From contig JBAYOW010000030.1 in assembly GCA_041678005.1 (NCBI GenBank), positions 1 through 26,671 of the forward strand: a stretch of 26,671 bases of DNA, given 5' to 3'. This document shows, piece after piece, positions 15,828-24,772 of the stretch. Origin of the DNA: Sulfurivermis sp041678005 (GTDB lineage Bacteria; Pseudomonadota; Gammaproteobacteria; Thiohalomonadales; Thiohalomonadaceae). Under the pieces are notes generated by a model. The model ran no database searches and had not been told where the DNA came from. It saw only the letters and a list, made by a program, of their open reading frames with translations. The translations under genes were made by a program, and so were the position numbers. Each line of letters begins with the position of its first letter. Position 1 is the first letter of the stretch.

Positions 15828-17444
15828 TCAGGGGTTGTAAACCTCGACACCCTTGCGCAGGTAGAACCACCAGTTCAATACCAGGCAAAGTGCATAAAAA
15901 ATGGCAAAGCCATACATGGCATTTTCAGGCGTGCCCGCCTTGAGCTGTCCACCGATCACTACTGGTGCGATAAAGGCACCATAGGCGGCGACAGCAGATG
16001 TCCAGCCAAGCACCGGACCAGCCTGGGTACGATCAAAGATCACACCGACAGTACGGAAGGTGGAGCCATTGCCAATGCCAGAGGCGGCAAAGACCACCAC
16101 AAAGGTGATCATGAACTGCATAAAATAAACTTCAGGCGTTGCTGAATGATATGCCTGCATCATGATCCAGCCGGCATAGACCGAGGCGATTACCATCACG
16201 GCAGAAATGATCTGAGTGACAATGGAGCCACCTGCCTTGTCAGAAACCCAACCACCAACAGGGCGTACCAATGCACCAACAAACGGGCCGATCCAGGCAT
16301 AGGTTAGGGCAGAAGGCGCATTGGGGTTTTTGCTGTGTACCCAGCTTTCGGTGGCTGCATCAAATACATGTACATCGCCAAAGATCACCGTTATCGCCAA
16401 TGGCACAGCAGCAGAAAAACCAATGAATGAGCCGAAGGTAACCACATAAAGCGCAGTCAATGACCAGGTATGTTTATTGGAGAAGATGGCAAATTGTTTT
16501 TGTATACCAGCCTTCATCTCGCCAATGGCAAACAAGCGCATAACCAACAGCGTTGCGACTATGATCAACGGCAAGGCCAGCCACATATTTAGCAGCCCCA
16601 GACCACCAGCTTTGGTAGGCAGATAAAAATAAAGACCAACTGCCGCCACCGCCGCAGAGAGGAAATACAGCCAGATGATCTTGGCGAAGGCTTGATACGT
16701 ACGACCAATAGCTGGCGAGATAGGGTGCAAATTACGCAAGCCAAACCAGCCAATAAATGCCAGTGGTATCAAAGCCAGCACCCAGACAAAACCGGCATTC
16801 TGGATATAGGTCGGCGTGCCTGCATGAATCTTGCCCATGATCCAGCCTGAATCCTTGAGCAATTCCATCGAACCGCCAGCGAATGCACCGAACAGACCTG
16901 TTGTCATCACCAACGGGATAAGGATCTGCATGGTGGTGACGCCAAAATTGCCAAGGCCAGCATTCATACCTAGCGCAGCACCCTGTTGACGCTTTGGAAA
17001 GAAGGTACTGATATTCGACATCGAGCAGGCAAAATTTCCGCCACCAATACCAGACAACAAGGCCAGCAACTGAAATACCCACAGCGGAGTGTCTTTATCC
17101 TGCAGCGCAAGGCCCGTACCAAAAGCCGGGATTAACAGCAGCGCCGTGGTCAGAAAAATAGTATTGCGCCCACCGGCAATGCGTATGAAAAATGAAGAAG
17201 GGATACGCATGGTGGCGCCAGACAAACCAGCGATAGCGGTCAAGGCAAACATGTCATCCGGTGTGAACGGAAAACCAAGATTCAACATCTGCACCGTGAT
17301 GATGCCCCACATCATCCAGACGGCGAAGCCCACCAACAGGCTGGGGATCGATATCCACAGATTTCTGTTTGCGATGGCGCGGCCTTCGTTCTCCCAGAAA
17401 TTGTGATCCTCTACGTCCCATTCTTTGATTGTGTATCTACTCAT
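15828..17444 (-). CDS. narK2: Nitrate/nitrite transporter, NarK2 type, with extra segment
   Basis: This MFS transporter of the nitrate/nitrite porter family probably exchanges nitrate for nitrite across the inner membrane. The family signature is strong: SMSNISTFFPKRQQGAALGMNAGLGNFG and FGSFIGFSAAVPL. At 538 residues it is about 75 longer than E. coli NarK (463). The extra length lies at about 240-321, between LRNL and FSNKHTW, and contains two more hydrophobic helices, suggesting 14 rather than 12. AAGGGGAT precedes the start. It follows narK1 by 25 bp and precedes narG by 24 bp. The narK2 name follows the pseudomonad gene order; antiport is inferred from the family. Confidence 0.92.
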   Translation of the reverse strand: MSRYTIKEWDVEDHNFWENEGRAIANRNLWISIPSLLVGFAVWMMWGIITVQMLNLGFPFTPDDMFALTAIAGLSGATMRIPSSFFIRIAGGRNTIFLTTALLLIPAFGTGLALQDKDTPLWVFQLLALLSGIGGGNFACSMSNISTFFPKRQQGAALGMNAGLGNFGVTTMQILIPLVMTTGLFGAFAGGSMELLKDSGWIMGKIHAGTPTYIQNAGFVWVLALIPLAFIGWFGLRNLHPISPAIGRTYQAFAKIIWLYFLSAAVAAVGLYFYLPTKAGGLGLLNMWLALPLIIVATLLVMRLFAIGEMKAGIQKQFAIFSNKHTWSLTALYVVTFGSFIGFSAAVPLAITVIFGDVHVFDAATESWVHSKNPNAPSALTYAWIGPFVGALVRPVGGWVSDKAGGSIVTQIISAVMVIASVYAGWIMMQAYHSATPEVYFMQFMITFVVVFAASGIGNGSTFRTVGVIFDRTQAGPVLGWTSAVAAYGAFIAPVVIGGQLKAGTPENAMYGFAIFYALCLVLNWWFYLRKGVEVYNP

Positions 17445-17469
17445 ACGCTTATCCCCTTTATTTGTTTTT

Positions 17470-18729
17470 TTAAATCTGAGTGCTGTGTTGTTCAGTTGGC
17501 TTGCCCATCAGAGACATGCTGCGCACCTCCATGAAATACATCCAGATCAGCGACACCCAGACCACGCCAAACATAAGCATGAAGACCGAGGATCGCACAC
17601 CAGTAAGGTCAACCAGGACACCGAACATGATGGGCAACAGAAAACCGCCAAGACCACCAACCAAGCCGACAATGCCGGAGATCACCCCGATGTTGTCTGG
17701 GTAGTCATCGCCGATGTATTTAAAGACAGAGGCCTTGCCGAAGGCGAAGGCCACACCAACGACAAACAACAGGATAGTAAACATCGTTGGGCCAAGTCCG
17801 AGATGAAAAGTACGCGCGCCATCGACTGTACTTATGGTGAAATCTGTTTGTGGATAGGACATGATGAAAAGACAGATCCAGGAAACCCAGAGCACCCACC
17901 AGGTCACCCGATGCGCGCCCCAGCGGTCGGACATCCACCCACCAACTGCGCGTAACACACCACCTGGCAAGGAAAAAAATGTCGCCAGCAGTGCCGCGGT
18001 CTTCAGGTTGAAACCATATTCAGAGACGTAGTATTCAGTCATCCACAGCGCCAGCGCGACATAGCCACCAAATACAATTGAGTAGTACTGACAGAGCTTC
18101 CAGACATTAGGGTCCTTGAGTGCCTGCAGTTGTTCTCGCATGGTTACATGTCCGCCCACATGGTGAGCTGGATCGTCGTAACTCAACACCCAAAACAACA
18201 GCGCAATAACCAACATCGCCACGGCATAGACATGTGGCACCATTTGCCAGCCATAGGCCACTACGATGCTTGGCGCTATCAATTTAGTCAGCGCCGATCC
18301 GGTGTTGCCCACACCGAACACGCCCATCGCGAAGCCTTGTCTTGATTTGGAAAACCAGCGAGCGCAGTAAGCGATACCAACCGAGAAAGAACCACCTGCC
18401 AGACCGACGAACAGCCCACCAAGCAGATACTGCCAATAACTTGTGGCGTAGGCGAGCAGCCAAATCGGCAGCACGGTACTCAGCATCAAGACAAAGAAAA
18501 CTATTCGTCCACCGAAGCGATCCGTCCACATACCCAACGGCAGTCGCACCAGTGATCCAGTCAGAACAGGCATGGCCACCAAGATGCCAAACTCTGTTTC
18601 GCTCAGACCAAGATGCTTCTTGATTGGAATTCCGATCACCGCAAACATCATCCAGACGGCGAAGCACACGGTAAACGCCAAAGTGCTCAAAGTAAGCACA
18701 GATATCTGTTTTTGCTGATGGGATGTCAT
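17470..18729 (-). CDS. narK1: Nitrate transporter, NarK1 type (MFS)
   Basis: This 419-residue MFS transporter with about 12 transmembrane helices is probably a proton-linked nitrate importer. It shows the nitrate/nitrite porter motifs: FAVWMMFAVIGIPIKKHLGLSETEFG at the N-terminus, GVFGVGNTGSALTKLIAP in mid-protein, and MRFP-like loop DRFGGR. It is the first gene of the nar operon, with GAGG eight bases before the ATG. The divergent regulatory region shared with narX lies directly upstream. It is unlike the neighbouring narK2 in length and sequence, so it is not a recent duplicate. In other bacteria NarK1 starts respiration by bringing in nitrate before nitrite is available for exchange. Confidence 0.92.
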   Translation of the reverse strand: MTSHQQKQISVLTLSTLAFTVCFAVWMMFAVIGIPIKKHLGLSETEFGILVAMPVLTGSLVRLPLGMWTDRFGGRIVFFVLMLSTVLPIWLLAYATSYWQYLLGGLFVGLAGGSFSVGIAYCARWFSKSRQGFAMGVFGVGNTGSALTKLIAPSIVVAYGWQMVPHVYAVAMLVIALLFWVLSYDDPAHHVGGHVTMREQLQALKDPNVWKLCQYYSIVFGGYVALALWMTEYYVSEYGFNLKTAALLATFFSLPGGVLRAVGGWMSDRWGAHRVTWWVLWVSWICLFIMSYPQTDFTISTVDGARTFHLGLGPTMFTILLFVVGVAFAFGKASVFKYIGDDYPDNIGVISGIVGLVGGLGGFLLPIMFGVLVDLTGVRSSVFMLMFGVVWVSLIWMYFMEVRSMSLMGKPTEQHSTQI

Positions 18730-18819
18730 TGCAAAATACCTCGTATATTTGCGTTGACGCCAAGTGTCCTGAACTAAAACATTTCACGCCACCCCCCCAA
18801 TACCAGAGCGAAACACTGC

Positions 18820-18928
18820 AAATACCACCAAAGAGGTAGCTGCTTATTTATTCAAACGATTGTTTTAGCTTGATTATGCGCTTGACGTAGAATTACTCTT
18901 CACAGCTAGCAGGTCTTTGGTGGTATTT
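18820..18928. promoter_or_regulatory. Divergent narK1/narX control region with NarL-type operators
   Basis: AAATACCACCAAAGA (18820-18834) recurs as its exact reverse complement TCTTTGGTGGTATTT (18914-18928), a perfect 15-bp inverted repeat 79 bp apart. The left copy extends to TACCACC-AA-AGAGGTA (18823-18838), which fits the 7-2-7 arrangement of heptamers (TACYYMT type) bound by NarL/NarP. The right copy keeps only one clear heptamer. Between them lies an IHF-like site (18850-18862, one mismatch to the core). CATAAT on the minus strand (18873-18878) is a candidate narK1 -10; TTGACG at 18882-18887 is a candidate narX -35. I found no good FNR/Anr palindrome. Confidence 0.7.
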
Positions 18929-19033
18929 CCATAAAACCAGCAACGACACACCATGGTGATATGCACATGCACCACACAAATAAAAGAGCTGTGTCATGCA
19001 CTACTCATAACTGAACACAGCATTGAATCGGCC

Positions 19034-20911
19034 ATGAAATCCTCGATTTTTACAGAACACGCAATGCTCACCCGCATGGGTGGCGCCATCGCCGCCATCG
19101 CACTGATAGCGACGATCGGCATGTCTATATCTGCGCTGGTGGCCTTGTCAACCAAGGGCAATGGCGAGGCAATCAATCTTGCAGGCAGCTTGCGTATGCA
19201 AAGCTGGCGCATGACCAGCTATTACCTCGCGCTGGGGCGGGATGAAACAACAGAAGGCGAACACTGGATGAAGGCGGCCACCAAACAGTTTGAGGTTACC
19301 TTGAACAACCCGACTCTCACCAAGGCTCTGTCCGGTAATGCCGACTCAGAGGTGGCATCCAGTTATGCGCGTGTCTATACACATTGGCAAACCGTTATTA
19401 GCCCACGACTGCTCGCCCTGTCACGCGGAGCCACTGTACTGGATGATGATGCGGCAGCACGCCATATCCTCGCTGACATCAATGATTTTGTTGCCCAGAT
19501 CGATTATTTCGTCCGTCAGCTGGCCAATGACACCGAGGCCAAGATCCAGGTAATGAGCATCATGCTGGGCATCGCCCTGGTGGTAACCGTGCTGATAGTC
19601 CTGCTGACCATCTTTCTCACCCACACCGGCATGGTCACACCCCTGCGCGCGCTGTTGAACATGACTAAAATGGTTGCCCAGGGAGACTTGTCAGTACGCA
19701 CAGCGCATATTGGCGATGATGAACTTGGTCGTCTTGGTCAATCCTTCAACGGCATGGCGGCAGAGCTATCCAAACTCTATCAAAATCTTGAAGATCGAGT
19801 AGCGCAAAAAACAGCCGAACTCACACGCAGCAATCAATCACTCGAACTGCTCTATCACTCCATCACCCGACTGCATGGCTCCGCGCCAACAAGAGAAATC
19901 TATCAGGCAGTGCTGCAAGATATTGAATCGGTGCTTGGCATGGGGTCTGGTATCGTCTGCCTGGGCGCGCGCGGTGGCCAAACAGGTCGCTGCCTGGCCA
20001 GTTCGATGCAACCTGGCAATACTAATCCATGCGATGCAGGCAGGTGCAGCTGGTGCCTCAACACGTCCACGCCACGACTCAGCCTGGATGATGATGGCCG
20101 CCAATTACTCACCCTGCCCCTGTCGGAATCAGGCGAGCAATATGGCGTAATGCTGATTGAGGTCCCGGCAGAGCATATACCACAAGCCTGGCAGGTACAG
20201 TTGCTGGAGGCACTATCACGCCATATTGGTGTTGCCATTGGTGCTGATCTGCGCAATGAACAGACACGCAAACTGGCGTTACTTGAGGAACGCGCCGTCA
20301 TCGCCCGCGAGTTACACGATTCTCTGGCGCAGTCACTGGCCTATATGAAAATCCAGGTCAGTCGACTGCAATCAGCTATATCCATGCCTGAACGGTCAGA
20401 ACAAATACCCACCATGCTCGCTGAATTACGCACAGGGCTGTCTGGCGCCTATTTGCAGCTACGCGAATTGCTCACTACCTTCAGACTCAGGATGGAAGGC
20501 GATGATTTCACTAATTCACTGCAACAGACTATTGCTGAATTTGCCGATCGTGGACAACTGATCATTGCACTCGAGCACGAGATAGCGCAATGCCGCCTCT
20601 CACCAAACGAGGAAATTCATGTATTGCATATCATCCGCGAGGCGCTTGCCAATATAATAAATCATGCCCAGGCCAGTCATGCCTGGATCAAACTTAGCTG
20701 CAGCCCGGATGGTTTTATTGATGTCAGCATAGAGGATGACGGCATAGGGTTGATCAAAAAAGCCGAGACTCATCATTATGGTATGGTGATTATGCAAGAA
20801 CGCGCCAAGACATTGCACGGCACATTCCAACACGAAACACGGCCTGGTGGTGGTGCGCGAGTCGTGCTGCGTTTTATGCCCAGCAACAGAAAACAGGCCG
20901 CTGGCCGTTGA
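19034..20911 (+). CDS. narX: Nitrate/nitrite sensor histidine kinase NarX
   Basis: This inner-membrane sensor kinase detects periplasmic nitrate or nitrite and phosphorylates NarL. The first transmembrane helix lies at about 16-38. The nitrate-binding P-box follows at about 42-59 (GNGEAINLAGSLRMQSWR), nearly the E. coli NarX motif. A second transmembrane helix spans about 171-195. A HAMP domain follows, then a central region with clustered cysteines (CDAGRCSWC), as in E. coli NarX. The HisKA_3 domain has the phospho-acceptor His428 (ARELHDSLAQSL), and the HATPase domain has EALANIINHAQ and DDGIGL. From ATG 19034 the length is 625. An upstream ATG at 18953 adds 27 residues but sits only 24 bp after the operator arm; neither start has a good ribosome binding site. 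narL follows with a 16-bp gap. Confidence 0.94.
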   Translation: MKSSIFTEHAMLTRMGGAIAAIALIATIGMSISALVALSTKGNGEAINLAGSLRMQSWRMTSYYLALGRDETTEGEHWMKAATKQFEVTLNNPTLTKALSGNADSEVASSYARVYTHWQTVISPRLLALSRGATVLDDDAAARHILADINDFVAQIDYFVRQLANDTEAKIQVMSIMLGIALVVTVLIVLLTIFLTHTGMVTPLRALLNMTKMVAQGDLSVRTAHIGDDELGRLGQSFNGMAAELSKLYQNLEDRVAQKTAELTRSNQSLELLYHSITRLHGSAPTREIYQAVLQDIESVLGMGSGIVCLGARGGQTGRCLASSMQPGNTNPCDAGRCSWCLNTSTPRLSLDDDGRQLLTLPLSESGEQYGVMLIEVPAEHIPQAWQVQLLEALSRHIGVAIGADLRNEQTRKLALLEERAVIARELHDSLAQSLAYMKIQVSRLQSAISMPERSEQIPTMLAELRTGLSGAYLQLRELLTTFRLRMEGDDFTNSLQQTIAEFADRGQLIIALEHEIAQCRLSPNEEIHVLHIIREALANIINHAQASHAWIKLSCSPDGFIDVSIEDDGIGLIKKAETHHYGMVIMQERAKTLHGTFQHETRPGGGARVVLRFMPSNRKQAAGR

Positions 20912-20927
20912 TACAGAGGAGTCCAGC

Positions 20928-21578
20928 ATGACACATGGATTGCCATTGAGCCTGGTGATCATCGACGATCACCCCTTGTTTCGCCGTGGCGTCGTCCAGC
21001 TCATCTACGAAGATCCTGAATTCACTATCATCGGCGAAGCATCAGGAGGTCAGGAAGGCATCAGTCTGGTCTGCCAACTGGAGCCTGATATGGTGCTGCT
21101 CGATCTGAACATGAAAGACATGAGCGGAATTGATGTATTGAAGGAAATCAAGGCGTGGAAACTCGATAGCCTTATCATCATGCTGACCGTCTCCGATCAG
21201 GCCGATGATCTTATGACTGCACTGCGATCTGGTGCCGATGGCTATTTACTCAAGGAAACGGAGCCGGAAACCCTGCTGCTGAAACTGAAGGAGGCCGCGC
21301 AGGGCCAAGTAACACTCAGCGATCGCATGGCCTCACTATTAGCTCATTCCCTGCGAGCAGATAGCGGTCCAAAAACCCCGGATGAGGCAGGGCTGACTGA
21401 GCAGGAACAGCGCGTACTTGAGCATATTTCCACAGGCATGAGCAACAAACTAATTGCGCGCGAGTTAGACATCACTGAAGGAACCGTCAAGGTACATGTG
21501 AAAAACCTACTGCGAAAACTCAACCTTCGCTCCCGCCTGGAGGCAGCCATCTGGATGCTCGAACAGCGGCGCAGATAA
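20928..21578 (+). CDS. narL: Nitrate/nitrite response regulator NarL
   Basis: This 216-residue response regulator binds heptamer sites once phosphorylated, switching on nitrate respiration genes. The receiver domain spans 1-125 with acidic pocket D13-D14, acceptor Asp59 (MVLLDLNMKDMSG, same number as in E. coli) and the Lys of YLLKE. The LuxR-type helix-turn-helix spans about 150-212 (LTEQEQRVLEHISTG, KLIARELDITEGTVKVHVKNLL), close to NarL and able to read the TACYYMT-type heptamers. AGAGGAG lies seven bases before the ATG, and the gene starts 16 bp after narX. Upstream in-frame codons overlap narX and are not needed. It probably acts on the divergent promoter region at 18820-18928. Confidence 0.96.
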   Translation: MTHGLPLSLVIIDDHPLFRRGVVQLIYEDPEFTIIGEASGGQEGISLVCQLEPDMVLLDLNMKDMSGIDVLKEIKAWKLDSLIIMLTVSDQADDLMTALRSGADGYLLKETEPETLLLKLKEAAQGQVTLSDRMASLLAHSLRADSGPKTPDEAGLTEQEQRVLEHISTGMSNKLIARELDITEGTVKVHVKNLLRKLNLRSRLEAAIWMLEQRRR

Positions 21579-21601
21579 TTTTCCAACAACTGCATGCTCC
21601 T

Positions 21602-22183
21602 ATGTCCACAACACCCTGCCTGCCTGAGATAAGTGCCGTGATCCTCGCCGGTGGCCAGTCCCGGCGCATGGGCGGCGCAGACAAGGCACTCTCAATATAT
21701 AACGGCAAGCCCTTGCTGGCGCATGTAATAGCTGCCTTGCGCCCGCAGGTGCATGACATAATTCTAAACAGCAATCGTCCTGCTACAGATTACTCGGCGT
21801 TTGGTCTGCCCGTCATTGCTGATAGCCTGCCAGATCAGCCAGGGCCATTGGCTGGCCTGCTCACAGCACTACAAAACAACCAAAACAAACTGCTGCTTTG
21901 TGTACCTTGTGATATGCCCTGTTTACCTGATGACCTTGTTGCGCGCATGCATGAGTGTTTGACGACCAATAATGCAGATGTCTGTAGCGTCAGTGATGGC
22001 GAGCAGGTCCACGCCGTTGTCCTGCTAGTACGGCCACAAGTTTTACTTTCCATCGAAGATTATCTAGCCAGCGGCAGGCGCAAAGTACAGGATTGGCTGG
22101 CCAGTCAAAAATTGGCGATAGCTGATTTTTCTGCACAAGCAACTGCTTTTCGCAATATCAACACCCCCCAGGATCTGGTTTGA
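21602..22183 (+). CDS. mobA: Molybdenum cofactor guanylyltransferase MobA
   Basis: This cytoplasmic 193-residue enzyme attaches GMP from GTP to molybdopterin to give the MGD cofactor that NarG needs. The nucleotidyltransferase signature LAGGQSRRMGGADK lies at 15-28, and the metal-binding aspartate of CDMPCLP is at 104. The length is that of E. coli MobA (194). It starts 23 bp after narL with no clear Shine-Dalgarno sequence, so it may depend on coupling with narL. Co-location with narXL suggests that cofactor finishing is co-expressed with the nitrate regulator. Confidence 0.95.
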   Translation: MSTTPCLPEISAVILAGGQSRRMGGADKALSIYNGKPLLAHVIAALRPQVHDIILNSNRPATDYSAFGLPVIADSLPDQPGPLAGLLTALQNNQNKLLLCVPCDMPCLPDDLVARMHECLTTNNADVCSVSDGEQVHAVVLLVRPQVLLSIEDYLASGRRKVQDWLASQKLAIADFSAQATAFRNINTPQDLV

Positions 22184-22202
22184 TAAATTAAATGACAGCA
22201 TT

Positions 22203-22733
22203 ATGAATACCAACTGGACACCACCAATACTTGCCTTTGTCGCAGCCAGCGGCACAGGCAAGACCACGCTACTGGAACAAATCATCCCGCTGCTACGCAG
22301 CCGAGGTCTGCGCATTGCAGTCATCAAACATACACATCATGATTTTGATCTCGACCAGCCCGGCAAGGACAGCTATCGCCTGCGCGCTGTTGGTGCACAA
22401 CAAGTCATGCTGGCCTCACGTCATCGTTGGGCACTGCTGACCGAGCATCAGCAACTAGCAGAGCCACAACTAGCAGAGCTGCTTGCCGCACTCGAGCAGA
22501 AAGACCTGGATATGATCCTGGTAGAAGGCTTCAAACATGAAAATATCGATAAAATAGAAGTGCATCGCCCTACTCTGGGCAAGCCGCCTCTCTACTCTCA
22601 GGATGAGCGCATTATCGCCATTGCCTGTGATGCGCCACCCACGCCAGTTACCACGCTACCACTTTTGGATCTGAACAACCCGCCAACCATTGCCGACTTT
22701 ATTTGTCGTCATTGTGGCCTGTCACACACTTAA
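22203..22733 (+). CDS. mobB: Molybdopterin-guanine dinucleotide biosynthesis protein MobB
   Basis: This 176-residue P-loop GTP-binding protein assists MobA and is not strictly required in E. coli. The Walker A motif ASGTGKTT lies at 15-22. It is followed by VIKHTHHDFDLDQPGKDSYR, the characteristic MobB segment, and later by ILVEGFKHENIDKIEVHRP. The gap to mobA is 19 bp. It is encoded as a separate gene, not fused to MobA or MoeA as in some bacteria. Confidence 0.94.
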   Translation: MNTNWTPPILAFVAASGTGKTTLLEQIIPLLRSRGLRIAVIKHTHHDFDLDQPGKDSYRLRAVGAQQVMLASRHRWALLTEHQQLAEPQLAELLAALEQKDLDMILVEGFKHENIDKIEVHRPTLGKPPLYSQDERIIAIACDAPPTPVTTLPLLDLNNPPTIADFICRHCGLSHT

Positions 22734-22749
22734 CAAGGAGCCTTAACTG

Positions 22750-23988
22750 ATGAATCAAACTCATAACAAACCATCGTTACTCAGTATCGCCGAGGCAGAA
22801 GAGCTCATACGCGCCCAACTCAAACCTGTCACAGGCTTTGCCCAACTCAACCTGCATGCAGCATTGGGACGAGTGCTCGCCGAGGACATACTCTCGCCTG
22901 TCGATGTGCCGAACTACGCTAATTCCGCGATGGATGGTTATGCCTTGAACAGCAATGCTTCTGCCCTCGACAGCGCGACAAAACTGCAAGTCATCGGTAC
23001 TGCGCTGGCCGGTCACCCTTATACAGGACATGTTGCAGCAGGCCAGTGTGTACGTATCATGACAGGTGCAAAACTCCCTGATGGTGCCGATACTGTAGTC
23101 ATGCAGGAGCAAACACAGCGGGAAGGTGAGGCAATCTATCTTAGCGGCAAGCTGTGTCAGGGTGAGCATGTACGCCACCCAGGTGAAGATATCCGCCAGG
23201 GACAGACAGTGTTGCCACAAGGCCGCTTGCTTACGCCTGCCGACCTTGGCCTGCTCGCCTCCCTAGGTGTTGCCGAGGTCAAGGTAAGACGTCGCTTGCG
23301 TGTCGCTTTTTTTTCCACTGGTGATGAATTGCGCTCGCTGGGTGAGCCGCTGGAAGAAGGTCAGATCTACGACAGCAATCGCTACACCCTGCATGGCATG
23401 CTGCAACGTCTGGGTATAGAGATCATCGACATGGGGGTGATACAAGATCGGCGTGAAGATATCACCAAGGCATTTAACCAGGGTGCGGCCATGGCCGATG
23501 TATTGATCACCTCAGGCGGAGTATCGGTTGGTGATGCAGATTATGTGAAAGAAACATTGGCAAGTCTGGGGCAGGTTAATTTCTGGAAGATCGCCATGAA
23601 ACCAGGCAAACCACTGGCCTTTGGACAGCTGGGCAATACCGCCTTTTTTGGTCTGCCCGGCAACCCGGTATCTTCAATGGCCACCTTTTACCAGCTGGTG
23701 CAGCCAGCCCTGCAAATTATGCAGGGGCAGACGGTTAGCCCCGCCCTGCGCTTGCAAGTGCCGTGCACCACTGCGCTGAAAAAAACACCCGGCCGCGTCG
23801 ATTACCAACGAGGGATATTAGAACATGGGACAGATGGACAACTAAGCGTGCGCAGTACCGGGCCACAAGGATCGCATATACTCAGTTCGATGAGCCTCGC
23901 CAACTGTTTCATTATCTTGCCGGCGGCAAGCAACAATATAGAGGCGGGGAGTATAGTAGAAGTGCAGCCATTTGCTGGTTTGATTTGA
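22750..23988 (+). CDS. moeA: Molybdopterin molybdenumtransferase MoeA
   Basis: This 412-residue cytoplasmic enzyme inserts molybdate into adenylylated molybdopterin. The family motifs are in order: DVPNYANSAMDGYA at 52-65, GDEL with D192, TSGGVSVGDADYV around 255, MKPGKPLAFG, and GLPGNPVSS with P303. AAGGAG lies seven bases before the ATG, and the gap to mobB is 16 bp. It ends the narX-narL-mobA-mobB-moeA series; no obvious intrinsic terminator follows at once, but the strong hairpin at 24183-24214 may stop transcripts from this side too. Confidence 0.96.
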   Translation: MNQTHNKPSLLSIAEAEELIRAQLKPVTGFAQLNLHAALGRVLAEDILSPVDVPNYANSAMDGYALNSNASALDSATKLQVIGTALAGHPYTGHVAAGQCVRIMTGAKLPDGADTVVMQEQTQREGEAIYLSGKLCQGEHVRHPGEDIRQGQTVLPQGRLLTPADLGLLASLGVAEVKVRRRLRVAFFSTGDELRSLGEPLEEGQIYDSNRYTLHGMLQRLGIEIIDMGVIQDRREDITKAFNQGAAMADVLITSGGVSVGDADYVKETLASLGQVNFWKIAMKPGKPLAFGQLGNTAFFGLPGNPVSSMATFYQLVQPALQIMQGQTVSPALRLQVPCTTALKKTPGRVDYQRGILEHGTDGQLSVRSTGPQGSHILSSMSLANCFIILPAASNNIEAGSIVEVQPFAGLI

Positions 23989-24182
23989 TTACAGTCGGTG
24001 CTGTGCACACCGCAAAAGTGGATTGTTTAGTGCGGGCTGCGCACGCTCAAAAATCATAAATCATGCCAAGGACGCAGTGTGGTGTCTACGTACCAATCAT
24101 CTGGCACAAGCGGGATGAAGTTGAATAAGATAAATCAAAAATAGAGAAACTCACCTGAGCAAAGGTGGCGACTGTGATAAAC

Positions 24183-24214
24183 AATGGGCCACTGTCCACA
24201 CACAGTGGCCCATT
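24183..24214 (-). terminator. Strong hairpin terminator of the histone-like gene
   Basis: AATGGGCCACTGT (24183-24195) and ACAGTGGCCCATT (24202-24214) form a perfect 13-bp stem with a six-base loop, four bases after the histone-like stop codon. On the minus strand the stem is followed by TTGTTTATC, a modest T-tract. It may also block transcription from moeA. Confidence 0.8.
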
Positions 24215-24218
24215 ATGT

Positions 24219-24629
24219 TCAGGACTTTTTAGCGCTTGCCTTCTTCCGCACAGCTTTACGTTTGACTGTCTTCTTCGCCTTGGCTTGTTTCTTGTCATAA
24301 GCAGCAGCAGTCTTGGCAAGAAAATCCTGACGAGCCTTGTGAGCCTTCTCCTCATCCATGGCGGCTTTCAGTCGCGCCTTGGCATCTGCGACTGATGCAC
24401 GCAACTTGGCAGCCATGAGTTTTTCTGCCTGAGCAGCCTTCTTCTTCCCGGCTGCAAGACGCGCCTTGATCGTCTTGGCTTGCGTATCAATTTTCTTCAC
24501 GCTGGCGGCAACAGTCTTTTTACTGCTAGCCGACTTTGCAGCAGCACGACTCACTGCACGTTTTGGTGTAGCAGTTTTTTTGCCGGCAACACTTGTTTTG
24601 GCGGCGGCACGTCTGACAACTTTTGGCAT
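24219..24629 (-). CDS. Histone-H1-like, lysine/alanine-rich DNA-binding protein
   Basis: This 136-residue, strongly basic protein consists largely of Lys, Ala and Arg with KKA, AAAK and KRA repeats. It begins MPKVVRRAAAKTSVAGKKT and ends RKKASAKKS. A more helical, less basic centre lies at about 55-110 (EKLMAAKLRASVADAKARLK). Such proteins resemble the AlgP/histone-H1-like tails of gammaproteobacteria and probably bind and compact DNA. AAGGAG precedes the ATG, a sigma70-like promoter lies upstream, and a strong terminator lies just downstream, so it is a single-gene unit. It is divergent from the Lon-family gene. The exact family cannot be settled, since such low-complexity sequences converge. 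Confidence 0.8.
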   Translation of the reverse strand: MPKVVRRAAAKTSVAGKKTATPKRAVSRAAAKSASSKKTVAASVKKIDTQAKTIKARLAAGKKKAAQAEKLMAAKLRASVADAKARLKAAMDEEKAHKARQDFLAKTAAAYDKKQAKAKKTVKRKAVRKKASAKKS

Positions 24630-24657
24630 GACAATGATTCTCCTTATTTATGTGAGC

Positions 24658-24694
24658 GACAATTTGATTATAAACATAAAAAATTGTCTAACAA
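24658..24694 (-). promoter_or_regulatory. Promoter of the histone-like gene inside an inverted repeat
   Basis: On the minus strand TTGTTA (24694-24689), a 16-bp spacer and a perfect TATAAT (24672-24667) form a good sigma70 promoter about 40 bp before the histone-like start. The promoter is wrapped by GACAATTT (24658-24665) and AAATTGTC (24681-24688), an 8-bp inverted repeat that could bind a regulator. Confidence 0.55.
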
Positions 24695-24772
24695 GGAAAT
24701 CAGTCGCTATTAGGCAAAATAACTGTCGATCAATTTTTAATTCGCGTCACCATGCTGCTTCACAACAACAGA

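Noticed and set aside
18840..18900. FNR/Anr box in the narK1-narX region
   Set aside because: Half-sites such as TTGAT and ATCAA occur, but no pair has the right four-base spacing.
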